A DNA stretch of 64,000 nucleotides, taken from positions 434,001 through 498,000 of the forward strand of contig JARGXX010000109.1 in NCBI GenBank assembly GCA_030374765.1, read 5' to 3'. This stretch comes from Agarophyton chilense. Its lineage: Eukaryota; Rhodophyta; Florideophyceae; Gracilariales; Gracilariaceae. Numbering within the stretch: the stretch's first letter is position 1; every line of letters begins with the position of its first letter. Under the pieces are notes generated by a model. That model was given only the letters and a program-made list of their open reading frames with translations. It was not told where the DNA came from and searched no databases. Below are positions 1-12,342 of this stretch, piece by piece. A program made the translations under genes and the position numbers.

Positions 1-21
1 TGCTAGAATGTCTATGGTTAG

Positions 22-76
22 CATTCAAAAACTCGCAGAATTTTGATGCCAGAATATCTAGCGCAAATATACTAGC
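22..76 (+). repeat. Direct repeat copy 1 (pair with 8758-8806)
   Basis: This stretch shares an ordered set of words with 8758-8806 in the same orientation: CATTCA, then GCAG, ATTTTGAT, AGAAT and ACTAGC, with similar spacing. The two copies bracket the whole block of decayed host genes between 0.6 and 7.9 kb. They could be ends of a large element or two copies of a dispersed repeat. The rest of 77-660 shows nothing I can assign apart from a TTCGCTTCGCGTCG-type local repetition near 445-500. Confidence 0.4.
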
Positions 77-659
77 CAAAGTGAATTTTGGGGAGAATGT
101 ATAAAACTAGCAAACATCCGTACTAACACCGGCACATTAGAAAGAATGGAAGAGAACTTGGGAGATATCTTTCGATACTCATTAATCCTAGACCATGAAT
201 TCTACGGACAATGAAAGGGATACTGGACGCTATCTAGCGCATGATCATTCATTTCGTGCAGGTATCGTAGCTAGTATGAATCGTTAAATGCCCTGCATAT
301 TCGATTTCACGTCCTCTAATGACCCTAATGACCAGTGCATAATACGGCGATCCTGCAACTGAGACCCGAAACAGGTCCCCGTTGCACGTGAAATGATATT
401 TTCCCAATTCACATACGTTGACCCGCTTTGCATCACGTTCTCCGATCGTTGCGCTTCACTTCGCGTCGCGCGACCGCGCGCTTCGCTTCGCGTCGTTCAA
501 GCTGTAAAACTTGTGGCTGTATTTACGCAGTTCTACCATTCCTTTACATCTCAGACCACTGGTACCACGAATGGGAGGCTTTTGGGCATCAAGAAAACCA
601 GAAATGGAGAGCCAGAATTCTTTGGTTCATATCCATTTAGTGTTTTTCAGACTCGCTAG

Positions 660-1480
660 GCAGTGCTGGACTCATCGGGAGATGTGGCAGCACGTCTGGA
701 GGAGACGCTGGGAGAAATATCGTAAGCGCGCCGGAAGATCTTCGAGGGGTGTCGGCACTGCCCGAAAGATGAGAACGTGTGGATTGAGGTGACATGCGTG
801 CATCAAGACCGAAAGATCGCCGGTCGTATTCTGGCGATGGCAGTGAAGAACTTGCCAAAGTTGAGCAAGATTTGGCTGCAAGCAGCGGCGCTGGAGGTCG
901 ACAAGTCATCGAAGAAGCGGGTATTGCGAAAAATTTTGGAGGTGATTCTGAAGGGGGTAGAAGTGTGGAAAGCTACCATCAAACTGGAAGATCCGGTTGG
1001 AGTGCGCATGCTGCTTCTCAAGGCTGTTGAAAGAGTACCCCAGGAGGTAGATATGTGGATTGCATTGGGGCGCCTAGAGAGTTATGAGCGGGCAAGATCG
1101 GTTCTGAAGCAAGCACATAGGGTGGTACCTGGGCACACAGTGGTTTGGATCACAGCTGCACAGCTAGAAGAAATAGAACATGCCAAGAAAACGGAGGAGA
1201 TGCTGAGGATCATGAGGGAGAGCGTCAAATGCGTGATCATTTCGCGGGAAAGATGGATCGAAGAAGCAATCGCAATGGATGCGGGTATGCCGGAACTGTG
1301 CACGCGATTGTGGAAAGTGCGATTGGAATAGGTGTAGGAGAACAGAAACTCGACCAACGTTGGTTCGAAGCGGTTGTCGGGGTGGTGGTCAGGGGGTGGT
1401 AGTGAGGGGGGCGGTGGTGCGAGTGGTCTTCGTGCGAGCGATCGTGGGGTTTGTCGCAAGGGGTGTAGTGGAAGCGGTGA
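660..1480 (+). pseudogene. PRP6-like U4/U6.U5 tri-snRNP splicing factor, decayed fragment
   Basis: The longest open stretch (777-1331) reads as HAT/TPR-type helical repeats: the words KIWLQAAALE, KKRVLRK, MWIALGRLESYERARSVL and VWITAAQLEEIE are the spacing and wording of PRP6/PRPF6, the tri-snRNP scaffold of the spliceosome. The same frame continues upstream to a TAA at 723 with CPKDENVWIE, another PRP6 repeat signature. Downstream the family continues in a different frame after about 1300 (AIGIGVGEQK), so there is at least one frameshift. Only the middle of a protein that is normally about 900 residues long is present. With an internal stop, a frameshift and no start or end, this is a relic and a working copy must exist elsewhere. 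Family assignment is from recall of the repeat pattern and is fairly secure; the exact ends are not. Confidence 0.75.
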
Positions 1481-1564
1481 TGGACTGGGCGTTTGTGAAG
1501 TCGGGCTAGTTGGCATGGGGCTTCGGGAGAGGGTTCGTAGTCAGAGTTAAGGTGGGAACGGTGG

Positions 1565-1815
1565 TTGAGGGAGAGTTGGTGCGGGGATGAGTTGCGGACG
1601 GGGTTGAGGCAGTGGTGGAGGGAGAGTTGGTGCGGGGGTTCTTTGGGGACAGGGTTGCGGCGGTGGTGGAGGGGAAGTTGGTGCGGGGTTTAGCTGCCGA
1701 CGGGGTTGCGGCGGTAGTGGAGGGGGAGTTGGTGCGGGGGTTCGTTGCGGACAGGGTTGCCGCAGTAGGGGGAGTTGGTGCGGGGGTGAGTTGCGGACAG
1801 GGTTGCGGACGAGGT
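1565..1815 (+). repeat. GC-rich minisatellite, about 5 units of about 51 bp
   Basis: Five imperfect units each contain GAGTTGGTGCGGGG followed by a variable piece and GACGGGGTTG or GACAGGGTTG; the last units are a few bases shorter. The period is close to 51 bp, so all six frames stay open and give Pro/Thr-rich or Gly/Val-rich ORFs that have no other support. It lies directly 3' of the PRP6 relic. From 1816 to about 2965 I see only low-complexity G-rich sequence and no supportable gene. Confidence 0.7.
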
Positions 1816-2966
1816 AGCGGCGGCAAATGATGTTTTGGTTGTACAAACGTTGATTGTGAAGACGGAGTTGGGCTTGGCATTGTATTTAGCAGGAAGTCGG
1901 GGAAGGTATGTCGCACTGAGATGGGCAGTGGAGACGAAATGGAAGTGTGATGGTTAGTTGTGGACGGGGTTGCAGCGGAAGATGATGTTTTTTTGGTGAT
2001 GGTGGTACAAACGTTGGTTGTGAAAGCTGAGTTTGGGTTTCCAGTGGATTCAGCAAGAGATCGAGGAAATTTTGTTGCCCTGCGGAGGGCGCTGGAGAGG
2101 ATGTGGATCACGGTGAAAACGGTTGAGTCAAGGTAAAATGAAGTTTGGAAGCAGTCGGTGCGCGGATCCCAACAAAATGGCGAGTTGGAGGGTTGGCTTT
2201 CAGAAGGTGGGTGCGTAACGCGCAGAGTTGGACGCAGCCTCAGTGAAAGTGCTGAGGGAGAAGGGAGGAGGGGAATGCTTGGGTGCGGGGATGGGGATGG
2301 CGGGGTGCGGCTCTATGTTGGGGCGCGAGCAGCCCGGTAAAGGTTTGGTGCGCGGCGAGCTGGGGCTTAAGGATGACTAGGGTTGAGAGAGAGGAAGGAG
2401 GAGGGGCCAGGGAAGGGGAGGGATGGGGTTCGTGGTGGTTGTGGTGGTGATTTGAGCATGGCGGTTTCTGCGTGTTTTGGACCTTCACAAAGAGCCATGC
2501 GCGTGTGCAGTGATACCCGGACATTGGTTCCATTTTGAAAAAACAGCGCGCGCCCCATTTTGGACATGCATGGCACAAAAGTGACGTGTGCGTTGCAAGT
2601 GTGCCACGTGTGGCGCACCCAAATCGCAAAAGCCATATCCGCCTGGCTTTGCGCAATCAACTTGATTGACCCTGGTCTCTCGTACAAGCAAGCCACGCGC
2701 CATTGAATTTCGCTGTGCCGACTATTCAGCCGTTTCGCCCCGCACTTTCTCTCAGAACGTGAGTTTTTCCTCCCTTCTTCCAATGCCGAGGCCAACCTCT
2801 CTCGTCATCGCCGAAACAACACTCGCAACTTGGCCCGCTGCCTTTTGCGCCAGTTCCACCTCACGCCCCAAACCCCATCATCTCGCTTCCGGATGTCCAA
2901 TCGCCTCAAACTCTTGTGCAGCTTCGAAAAAGTGGCAAACACACCATTCTCTCTCTCTTGTAGTCA

Positions 2967-5930
2967 CAGGTAGCGGTCCGTGATGCCCATCAGGTTTTAC
3001 ATCTGTCCGTAGGCCTTGCATATTTCTTCTCGGTATCGCTTTCCTCACCACCAGACCCCCGCGTAATCATCCGAGTCATCGTGAAGAACTGAACCGCTCG
3101 CAGAATCACAGACCAAGACTTGTTGCGAGACCCTAATCACTCTTTGCACGTCATAACTGCACCTCTTTGAAGCCCAGCTCGATTATCTCTAAGTGCACCG
3201 GCTGGCGATGCTCTAACCGAGTCCGTCCTTGACAGATGGCGCGAAGCCAGCATTTATCCTCGTAGTCCATCTTCGCCTATGGAGTTGGATTCCTCGATTG
3301 GGTTTGTCAAGTTTGAAAACGGATTAGTCGTCCCTTATCCACGAGCAGTGATTCTCACCAACGAGACGCTGTTGCCTACAGATTCAACCAGTTCCGCAGC
3401 CGTATCTAGAGCTGTGCCGGACCCCAAGAAAAGTATCAAGAGCTCGAGCTTGTGGAAGTCAAAAAAACGTCCAAGGTCCCCCTCTCCGAATAGCCCTCCT
3501 GCCAACACCAACCGCACCCCTTCTCTCACAGAACCCCCTTCTCAGCAAGCTTCTGTGCTATTCAATGACGACGCCTCAACTGCGGAGTCCTTTAATGCTG
3601 CCATTCGATTCCTTCAGAAAGACAAAAAAACAAGACCCTGCTCTCGCCACGCGCCATCTATTCGTCGAAGAGGTGTGTTCCCTAGAACTCCCAATTCCGG
3701 ATCTTGCTGATTCGGGCGTGCAGAACTCCGTAGAAAGCGGAATAACTATTGCACAACGCCTTGCTGGAACGCAACAAAATGGGACTGGAAATAACGGTTT
3801 GAATAATATAGCAGAGAGGAAGAACGAGGCAATTCCTTTAGCGAACATGAAAAGCGAGCCAAAGTTTGACATCAACTCTAACAGTGGACTTGACTCTTTC
3901 TCCTTGGATGCAGATGAATCCAATGCACCTGACTTCCTTCATGGTGGGCAAGGAATGGGCATATGAATGGGCATGACTGACTTTAGTGGGTTGGATGAAG
4001 TGGGAGAGTTCTTCCCGGACGGAATCTATGAACGCTTGCAGGGAGACAAGAATAATGTTGGGACCGAAGAGAATTCCACTCAAAAAAACTTTGAAAACGG
4101 GCAAAGATCAGAAAAGCAGACCGCGAATCCAGGTTCCATGCATCCTGATGGAAAATAAGGCGGACAAACCGCGAATAGGGACGTGGACTTAGCACTCCAA
4201 GAATCGTCTATTGCGCGTCAGAGTGGAGGCAATGTTCAGTCTGAGTCGGATGAGAAATAAAGCAATCTATCACCAACAGATCTCGTTCGTGCAGCATTGA
4301 AGAACTTTAAATCCCCACTCACAGACCGCAGGCCACAGAGTTCAAATGTAAATGAAAAGCTCACTGCTTTGTTTAAAGAGGATTTTACAGAACGCCGTCG
4401 TGTGCGATTGTTCACTTCTCAGGGCCTCAGCAAGATAAGAAGATTTTCGAAACTATATAATTCGCAATGGAAGTTTCGTCTCTTGAAAACGTATAAGGAT
4501 GATAATGTGAAAGGTTTCATGGAAACTGGTGAGCGTGCAACAGACAAAAAGACCATATGGAAACCGCCAACCATTGTACATTCCTCGGAGGAAACTTAAG
4601 AAGTTCTCCAGGCTTCGGGTTAAGGGCGAAGTAAAGGACCCATCTCTGCTTCGCAAAGAATCGGAATGGGATATATCAGAATCAGATGACGACGAAGAAC
4701 GGAAGGCCCAAACCCCCGAGCAGAAGGCATACTCGCCCACAACGTTGCGTTCCTTGCATGAGCTCATCTCTGGGGGCGCCAGTGAAAAGCGGGACCAAGA
4801 AGCTACAGTTGGGGATCGTACTCCTCAGATGGATGCCTTGAAGTTGGCAGACTCCGTTGCCGTTGTTTGTGCCAGTCCGTGCTATGTTTTATCAGCGGAT
4901 CGTAATTCACACTGGGGAATATCGTCGACCGTGAGTGAGAACTCTCTTTCACAAAGATCTTCACACGGACCTCGAGAGGAAGATCAGAAGCCTTCCTGTA
5001 CGAGTCAGATGGGTCCTAAGAAGTCCGCACAGCATCCGTCGACAAAGGCATATGTCACCACAGTCTCATGTTCTTCAAATGGAAGGGCTTTCTCCCAGAG
5101 AGACGGTGAAGTTCACTATCTAATGTCTTTACTTGAAATGCAGCTCTTTTCAATGAGTGAACTGTCTCTGTTCCGGGGAAGTTTGAATGATCCTATGGAT
5201 TTCCCTCAGAAGGAAAGAGTTTCTGTGGATGTTGAAACAAATGAGGTTTCTTTGGCTACAATGCCACGGGTGCATCTTTAGTTGCCGCCAGCATTAGAAA
5301 TCATTCATGTGTTTAAGACGTGTCTGGAGTCTCTTGGTTGCGGACCCAAGCTTTCGAAAACTAGATCAGGGGAATCTCCTGACCCCGAGCTTATCCGGAA
5401 ACCTAAACATAACGTGCCCGGCTTACTGGGTCTGCTTTCTATCAACGAATACATGGGAAAATCTGCTGCCGCATTTCCTCTCAATCCGCCAAAAGTGTGT
5501 GTGGGCTACAAGAAGGAGTGGGTGGAGACTTTTTGTAGAACCCTTCCAACGAGTAAAAAGTCTCGGTTTGAACCATATAGCGAACGGAAAAATGTAGAAT
5601 ATGTTGCGATAGCGCCGGAGGATATCCAAGAAGATGTTAACGTATTTCTACGAGATGTGTCCTCTGTATACCAGGAATGTTCATTTGGAACCAAAACTGT
5701 CTTTCCATTCGAATGAGTCGCTTTCATTTCTAATCCGGTAGTGGATTCAACACCATGTGAGAAAAAAAATGGAAAAGGCTTATCCGAAGCAGAGCGAGTC
5801 ATGACGGAAAAATATCAGTTGTATGTGAAGGCGCTTTGCACCAAGCCGGCTTCATTGACTTGCGAGAGCCGCTAGAACCCGATATCCTCTCCAAATTGAA
5901 TCTCTACACAGGGCAAGGGAAGATATGTAC
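2967..5930 (+). pseudogene. MED13-like Mediator kinase-module subunit, decayed
   Basis: A long plus-strand reading frame can be followed through several breaks. Frame one starts near 2970 (LHLSVGL, SSPPDPRVIIRVIV) with stops at 3090 and 3165 and leads into the ORF at 3279. A shift occurs in the A-run near 3625. The next frame has stops at 3964, 4156, 4258 and 4597, then shifts to the frame of 4529-5716 with a stop at 5279. The C-terminal part carries the best family signal: PPKVCVGYKKEWVETF, then FEPYSERKNVEYVAIAPED, then FLRDVSSVYQECSFG. This is the order and wording of the conserved MED13 C-terminal domain (a PIWI-like fold). MED13 links the CDK8 kinase module to core Mediator. The middle is Ser/Asp-rich and unconserved, as in the family. 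The sequence fades near 5930. Multiple independent stops and shifts make this a dead copy. Confidence 0.7.
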
Positions 5931-6136
5931 GCGTTCTCTTTTGGTGGGGTTTCATGCTTCGTATGGCCGCGGCGTCGCGCTGTGCCAACCGAAACGCCTC
6001 CGAAGCGCAAGCGCACACTCTCCTTTAGCCGCCACCACCACAGGCACGCAGAACCGAATGTAAAGCGGCGTGCGAATTCGTCCGAATCCCCTGGGCGGCA
6101 ACCAGTAACATCCGTGAGGCTCTGCGGCTGTGCTAG

Positions 6137-6337
6137 CAGACCTCTGCGGCGCCGTCTGTCAGCGAGGACGAAGACGACCAGCCTTTGTCGCCGGTCGCAC
6201 AGCCGCACGCCCGCACGCGCGTTGTCGCTGTCGCTGACGACTACGACGATGAATTTATCGAGGGTGGTGATGTCGACCAACTCGATGAAGATCACAAGCA
6301 GCATTCGGACTATGTCGGTTTCGGTGGCTTCGTGTAA
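6137..6337 (+). pseudogene. Acidic C-terminal fragment of an unrecognised protein
   Basis: One frame from just after a TAG at 6134 to a TAA at 6335 encodes an acidic tail with the words SVSEDEDDQPLSP, DDYDDEFIEGGD and DYVGFGGF. The composition and the clean ending look like the C-terminus of a real host protein rather than noise. Just upstream (5936-6130) other frames give basic words such as TPPKRKRTLS, which fit an earlier part of the same gene after a frameshift. No start, no domain and no family recognised. It sits between the MED13 relic and the coiled-coil relic on the same strand. Confidence 0.4.
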
Positions 6338-6437
6338 AGCTCTTCGAGAGTTCGCTGGAACTGGTCCTCCGCACCCTCACCTTCCTTCAGCTTGACGTAA
6401 ATTTTGTACAGGCGAAGCTCAGCATCCTAGTCTTCTA

Positions 6438-7930
6438 TTGAGTAGTGCGTTTCAGATTGTGACTGTTCGCATGAAATGTACTGATATTGTCAAATGCGTG
6501 AATGGGCTCATAGATGCTTGGCATGATATTAATGCCATAGAAGGCACGGAAGGCCCTTCCTTGGGAAGCAGCAGCGAGGCAGAGATCCACGTCCAGCCAT
6601 CCCTCTCGGCTTCTGAACAACTCGGAGTCCTCTCATGGCTCAATCAACAGAGTGTAGACAGAAACGCTAGCTACATAGGCAGCCATGTCGAAAGTAGAAT
6701 GAGCCTGCTACCGGATTTTGTCGTGATGGACTACCAGGAAAGGATTCAAAAGGACCATACTGGAGATGAGTTTGACTACGCCGAAAACCACACAAACGTA
6801 GAAGAAATATCTCTGAATCGCATGCATCAAGCACAGGTGCCCGACGCGCAATGCAAGATAAGCACGGCCCCTATCCCAGCAGAAGGTACTTTGTCGCTTA
6901 GCGCGACTGATGATGATGATGGTGACTCTGAAGCGGCAGATGAGACGGTGAACGCTACCATTCCAAAGCCACCCAGCAACCCACGCATGTGCGACACCAA
7001 TCTGAAGCGGAATGTCTGTGAGCGATTCAAGGTCTGATACGACCCGAACACTAGTTCTTCAAACTCAAAATGACCTGCTGTCCTTACAGATCACGTTCGA
7101 TCTCATGCGCACTGACAGGCAATCATCAACGTCCGTTGGAAACCTTGTAAATCAACTGGATATCACAAGGAAGCAGCTCAGTGACGCTCAAACAGAATTA
7201 CTCAAACGCAGAATGCGGTAGCCTTCGGTACGAAATGGAGGTCTTGCTGAAAGAGGTTCATGTACTTGCTTCAGAGAAAAAAAGAACGTCCAGGCCGAAA
7301 CAAAAGTTCTCCAGGAGATGAAAAGACTGATCAAGCACTCGGAGAAAATTTGCGATAGAGAGAGGAGGAGCTATCTGTCATGCATCAAGAACTCAAAAAC
7401 TTTTCGAACATATGGAAAATCTGGAGCGGTCCCGGAAATCTCTGGAAGAAAAACTGCGTACGTCAAAGGATGTAGAGAGAGCTCAGGAGATTGAGATTGC
7501 GAGACTAAACTCGAAGCTTGAGACGAGTCGGTTAATGACCTCCAAGCTTGACGACGTTATGAAGCGAGCCAACGGGCTTCAGAAGGAAATATCGAAGAAG
7601 AGAGAAGCCCATTTGCGGTGCATTGCCGAAGCGGTTAAACGAGAACAGCGCATCGCCGAGGAAGCTCGCAAAGAAGCCAGACTGAGGGCGAGGAATCATA
7701 CGACCATGCTTGAAGATGTGCACGCAAGTGCTTTGGCTGTTGCCCGTGGCAGCATGAGAGAGAATCAAGAGAGAATCTCCAGAAGAGGAGCTTGGTTTGC
7801 TGACTTTTGGAGAAGGTTGCTTCATCTAGGAAGGTTAAACAGTGATTTTCCCACTGCGCATACCGCACGCACATCTTCTGCTGAGAAAAGTGGAAACAGA
7901 GGAAGGAGCGTCCGATCGAGACGTCAGTGA
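6438..7930 (+). pseudogene. Coiled-coil protein gene, broken into three frames
   Basis: The first segment (6438-7037) is a Ser/Asp/Glu-rich stretch with DDDDGDSEAADE near its end. The second (7012-7221) and third (7412-7930) read as heptad-rich coiled coil: NQLDITRKQLSDAQTELL, then NLERSRKSLEEKL and ARLNSKLETSRL, then AEAVKREQRIAEEARKEARL. Between 7222 and 7411 other frames continue the coil (EMEVLLKEVHVLASEKK), so single-base indels rather than introns separate the pieces. It ends in a basic, Arg-rich tail. No specific family recognised; a structural or cytoskeletal coiled-coil protein is only a guess. All the relics from 0.66 to 7.93 kb lie on the plus strand, so they may have decayed together. 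Confidence 0.5.
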
Positions 7931-9100
7931 TAGAAGAACTTGTCTTTAACCAAAAACATTACTTTGATCCGTACTCTTGCTTATTACAATTTGCCCCGCC
8001 GAGTCGTATCAGGCTTTTACCGAGCTTTCGGGTAGAGGAGAGTATTCTAGAACTCTTTCTTACCAATCCTACCCGATGGTGCGCTAAAACTTTCGCCCAT
8101 GCTTTGCATAGTGATCATAGCTATGTTGCGTTGGTAATCCATTCACCACCCAACACGCGTTGCGTAATGATGATTTCCCCTCTGGTCTCCTCCCGCGTAG
8201 AGCTGGTCTGCTTTCGAAACCAATCTTTCGTTTAATTTAGTTTCTCCTCAGGCATAAACCGCTCTGTAACCGGGTTTACTTACTCTACATGTTTCTCTCC
8301 GTCGTTCAGAATAAAGTATCCTCGTCATTCGTGATCTACCTCCGACGGCAATTCTCGAAATGAGGCTCACCATTCCAACCCGCGAACGACGGCACCCGTC
8401 CCCTCATGATTGTCTGACGGCATTTTTGAGCAAATGCGGAGCCGAACTGTATCCATGCATGACACTAACGAAAGGTAGGTGGAACGGTTTTTGGAGCTGG
8501 GAGTAGGGGGATCGATTGGGAAGAGGAGAAAGAGGAAGGAGGGTTTGTAGCAGGGCTTGCGGGGAGTGGAAAGGAGGATGAGGGATGCAAGGGGAAGGTG
8601 GTCAAGACTAGTTCGCATTGTGGATGGTGGTTCTGGGAGGTATTATTGTGATATAGGTTGGTGTGAGGGTGTTTTAGCCAGGCTTTTGTCATTCACATCT
8701 AGCGTTTGGCATCCAAACATAGGCCGTAAACTAGCAGGGGCTTTTGTATTCGTTTCCCATTCATAATGTGCAGGATTTTGATATAGAATCGAAAGCCAAA
8801 ACTAGCTGGCACTCTAAAAAAATAACAGAAATTACCTCGGCATCCGCGATCCGTCATTTTTCGCAGATTTTTCGCCGGATCTCTTCCCGCATACTAAACT
8901 AGCTGCCAATACTAGCTTTCCGAGAGCATAGACGTAGTAGCAATTTCTTTTGAAATTTTTTATATGAAACTAACTATCCAGTTTGTCCTTAGTGTCGCGT
9001 GTCATCTTTCATACTGGTCCTATGCGGTTGCATATGCGAAAGAATTATTCTTCTTAGCTTTGTAGGCTTTGAAGCAGTACGTTGATGATTCATTTTTACC
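7931..9100. other. No gene seen
   Basis: Mostly unremarkable mixed sequence. It contains the second copy of the direct repeat (8758-8806), several ACTAGC words near 8735-8925 and a purine-rich stretch near 8470-8600. No ORF has convincing protein character. Confidence 0.5.
8758..8806 (+). repeat. Direct repeat copy 2 (pair with 22-76)
   Basis: Carries CATTCA, GCAG, ATTTTGAT, AGAAT and ACTAGC in the same order and orientation as 22-76, with a few short indels. See the copy at the window start for interpretation. Confidence 0.4.
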
Positions 9101-9149
9101 GTTTAAAATTGTTTCCTTGTAATGTTTTGAAATTATTTTTCATAAACCT

Positions 9150-10370
9150 TTTTGAAAGTTAAGAGTAGGACCACGTTCATTGATTTCTCCAATAGATAAA
9201 ATATTAGCAGCAATTCCGGGTACATGCAGCACTTCAAAGATTTTTAAAACTTCAGTATTTCTATTTCCAGTTTTGTGCATTTCAACATTTCCTTTTATGT
9301 TTGAAGTGACTTTGGCTCAATCCCCAAGTCTAATCGTAACGGGTTCAATTTTCGGTACATTGCTATGTACAAACCAACATTGATTGTTTGTCATGTCAAA
9401 TGATGCTCCTGAATCCAAATACCATATTCCTGACAGTTTTGAGTCTTCTTCTCGGGCCATTAAAAAATTTCCAGCCCTTTTTCCTATATAATTTGATGCG
9501 TTTGTTGTATACCGAGTCTTGTTTCTATTTCTTTATTTTTTCATCTCTTCTTTTTGTGAGACGGTCTTGAATTTTCTGTCCTTCTTTCTGATTGTAGTTA
9601 CAGTTTAAAGGAAATTATGTATTTCTCTTTTCATGTTTTTATCAAAGGAAATTTCCGTTTTGTTTTGTTCTTCCGATGTAGAATTTTTTTAGATTATTCT
9701 CGCAAGATTCTGGCATGAAGTTCTTCGATTGATACTCCTTTTGCCATGTTTTTTAGTGTTACAACAAGACTTTCGAATGATTTTGGTAGACTTCGTAACA
9801 GTCGCAAAATATATTCTTCTTTTCGTTTTTGAACACCCAGTTAATTTGATCTTGTTTTTAAACGTTTCAGTTGTTCAATATGTTTTTTGCGGAATCTCTT
9901 TTTTTTAGTTTATTTGAAATAAATTGTTGTTTTAAGTTCTTTTTATTGCCATTCCTTTGTTTTCATATACTTTTGGCAATGCGTTCGATGCTTCTGTACC
10001 CATTTCAGCCGATTCGACGTAAACAATTTGATTGTCGTCTACCGAATGGATGACATCTATCATATCCTATTCATTGCAGTAGCGTTTTATTCTGTTTGCA
10101 TGACTGCCTTCCAATAATTCGTTATTCTGAATTTCCATGAATAAGAGTTATCTATGTTCAGTTTCTCAAATTTTGAGGTATTTTTCTCCTCCATATCCAT
10201 TTTATTTGTGTTGTTGTGCGTGTTATAAACTTTCTGTTGTATCTGCAGACGGCGACTTTCAGTTCCCTTTTCTTTTTTATTTTCCAAAGAACAGATATTA
10301 ATACTAGAAAAAAGCCATAAGTTCTTATTTTGGACGATTCTGGTAAATATTGAACGGTTGTTGCACAATT
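9150..10370 (-). mobile_element. Copia-A relic: gag and protease of a Ty1/Copia retrotransposon
   Basis: On the minus strand the gag start reads as SKFEKLNIDNSYSWKFRI near 10180-10120, the usual opening of Copia gag (a lysine-leucine-asparagine word followed by a tryptophan-lysine core). Further down, frames shift often but gag words remain (KNMAK-type and EELHAR-like pieces around 9750-9690). The aspartic protease appears at 9424-9170 as YLDSGASFDMT, followed by IRLGD and LHVPGIAANILSIGEIN, the standard Copia protease order, with one in-frame TGA. No integrase, RT or RNase H follows below 9150. AT-rich and heavily decayed. From 10371 to about 11075 nothing assignable is visible. Confidence 0.7.
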
Positions 10371-11078
10371 CTTTTCATTTCTGGTTTCGATTTTCAACGA
10401 TTTTGATCAATCAGCCACGGTTTTGTAATCGACAGTTTGATTTTCGGTTTTTTGCCGCTTGAATTCTGACAATTCTGTACTGTTGTCAGATGCTGTGGGT
10501 TATCGCTCATTGTGTGCTTAGGGTATTCTGTAAGATGGACTTTGAAGGGCAATTTTGAATGAGGAAAAGATCGCCTGCTCTACTGAGAGCTTGTTCCCTC
10601 CTCCCTGCGTTGTTCTGTTTTACTGTTTTAGATTTTAATTTTGAAATCCACTTTTTGTTGCAACAAATAGCATGGGGTTCTTACACATTGGAATCACATT
10701 TCTACTTCGTCAGTGAATTGTTTTTCAAAAACTTCATCCTTTTAACGCTTTTCACTCGTACCAATACCACACGAATCCTGAAATTTGTTTTCAATAGCAC
10801 TGCTTTGAAAAGTGCACCTTACTGGCCCTATTCTATGACTGAAGCACAAATGGGCGATTGATTCTCATTCTGTCCCCGTATGTACACTTTAGTTTGATGA
10901 TTGCGCTTTTTTGATTTCATGAAGCAATAGATATTGTGTCCGTCATGTTCTTTCTGAATCTATCTAAGTAGGCGAGAATCTTTGCTACGTATATCTACCA
11001 TACTATTTGCATTTTTCTGATCGGCTGTGCCATCGACCACCCGAAGAATTAGCGAGTGGCACCACCAACCCTCACCGA

Positions 11079-12340
11079 TCAGATCCCTTCTCGTGTGTCA
11101 TGGTGACGTGCATACGACGTTACCAGAGCCTTCAACATCGAAGTTTTCGTCGGCTTTAGATGGTATTGCAGTTCATTGTAGCAGCTAATGGCCGTGAGGT
11201 ACTGCAGAAGAGACACGGCGGCAATGTGCCCCTCTAGAGACAGAAAACCGAGGAAGGCGAGCACTTCTTTTTCTGTTGCCGGCAATGGGCATCGGTCTTC
11301 TTCATCGCAGACGTCCAGCCACGTTCGTGACTGAATCGATCTGTTTCGCTAAGTTCTGGCGGCCCAGCCACTAACTGATAAGTGATGAGCTCCTTTTTGT
11401 GCTCCACCGGTATAGATACCGTAGCTGTTACAGGAGAGAACTGCCCGCCGAAAAACGTCTGCCTGGTCGTCTTAAACCAGATCGCAGCGACGACGATTGC
11501 CCACGGCGGGTTGATTCTTCCGTGTGGACTTGAACAGACACAAGCACAAGAAGGACGGGGAAAAGACGGTGAGCCGGGTAGGAGTTCGTCGTATGCACTC
11601 GAACCAGAGTTGGGTTGGCCAATGCGGCGCCAATAACACTCGCTGAGCCCGGTCGTTCTCGATCTTGTGGATGAATATGGGCCGGAAATCGAATAGTGGG
11701 TTCTAAATTCTTGCGTGCCCATCTCCCCAGTGGTCTTGTAGCTGCGTAGATAGATTCTTGACGCACGCCGGCCGGGTTTCGTTCATCGTTTGTAAGGAGA
11801 ATAGCGCCGGTTAAAGGTCCTTGTGGTACTGTATGGTGCAAAGGAGCCGGCGTCAGAGGCGGATGTCGCCAGGATCTCATGTGTGAGTGCGAACAAAGAA
11901 TCGACGAAGCGATTCACGGCCGGTGGAATACAGTTGGTATCGATCGATACTTTAAAAAAAACAAGGAGCTTCTGCAGTCGCCGTAGTTCCGCCATCGTGG
12001 GATTGGAGGCTGATACCAATGGAGTTAAGGACGTAGATGGCCGCTTGATTATCCTCGTGAACAAGGAGCCGACGCGTATATAGGTCCGAAACGAAACGCT
12101 CGAATGAGCGCCTGAGGAGGAGTTGCACGGCCCTCAACTCCTGCAGGGTCATAAACTGCATGCGTTCCGTGGCTATCCATGTACCCTGCCCTGCCCACGA
12201 ACCCTTGGACCCGGCAGCCATGTCTAGCCCCAGGGTTCCTCTCCGTATGCAACATCGGCGGCGTCACTGTGCATGGTAAGGTCGGGCGTGGGCCAGTGAA
12301 GCTCGTGCCCCTCGCCCCTCGTAAGCGTGCTTCTTAAGCG
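11079..12340 (-). mobile_element. DIRS-like retroelement relic: RNase H and tyrosine recombinase N-terminus
   Basis: Reading down the minus strand, PDLTMHSDAADVAYG near 12290-12245 matches the first catalytic Asp region of the DIRS-type RNase H. It is followed by LQELRAVQLLL and VHEDNQAAIYVLNS (the second acidic region) and by an IPPAVNRFVDSL word that corresponds to the end of that domain. Several frames are used, so it is broken. At 11285-11079 PATEKEVLAFLGFLSLEG and SLLQYLTAIS match the N-terminal arm of the DIRS tyrosine recombinase, which in intact elements lies just downstream of RNase H. The catalytic Arg-His-Tyr part of the recombinase and the whole RT are missing. The RNase H end abuts an inverted Gypsy-1 LTR at about 12343. 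Confidence 0.65.
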
Positions 12341-12342
12341 TC

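Noticed and set aside
1506-2111. 201-residue Pro/Thr-rich ORF on the minus strand
   Set aside because: Generated by the 51-bp minisatellite; all frames stay open there.
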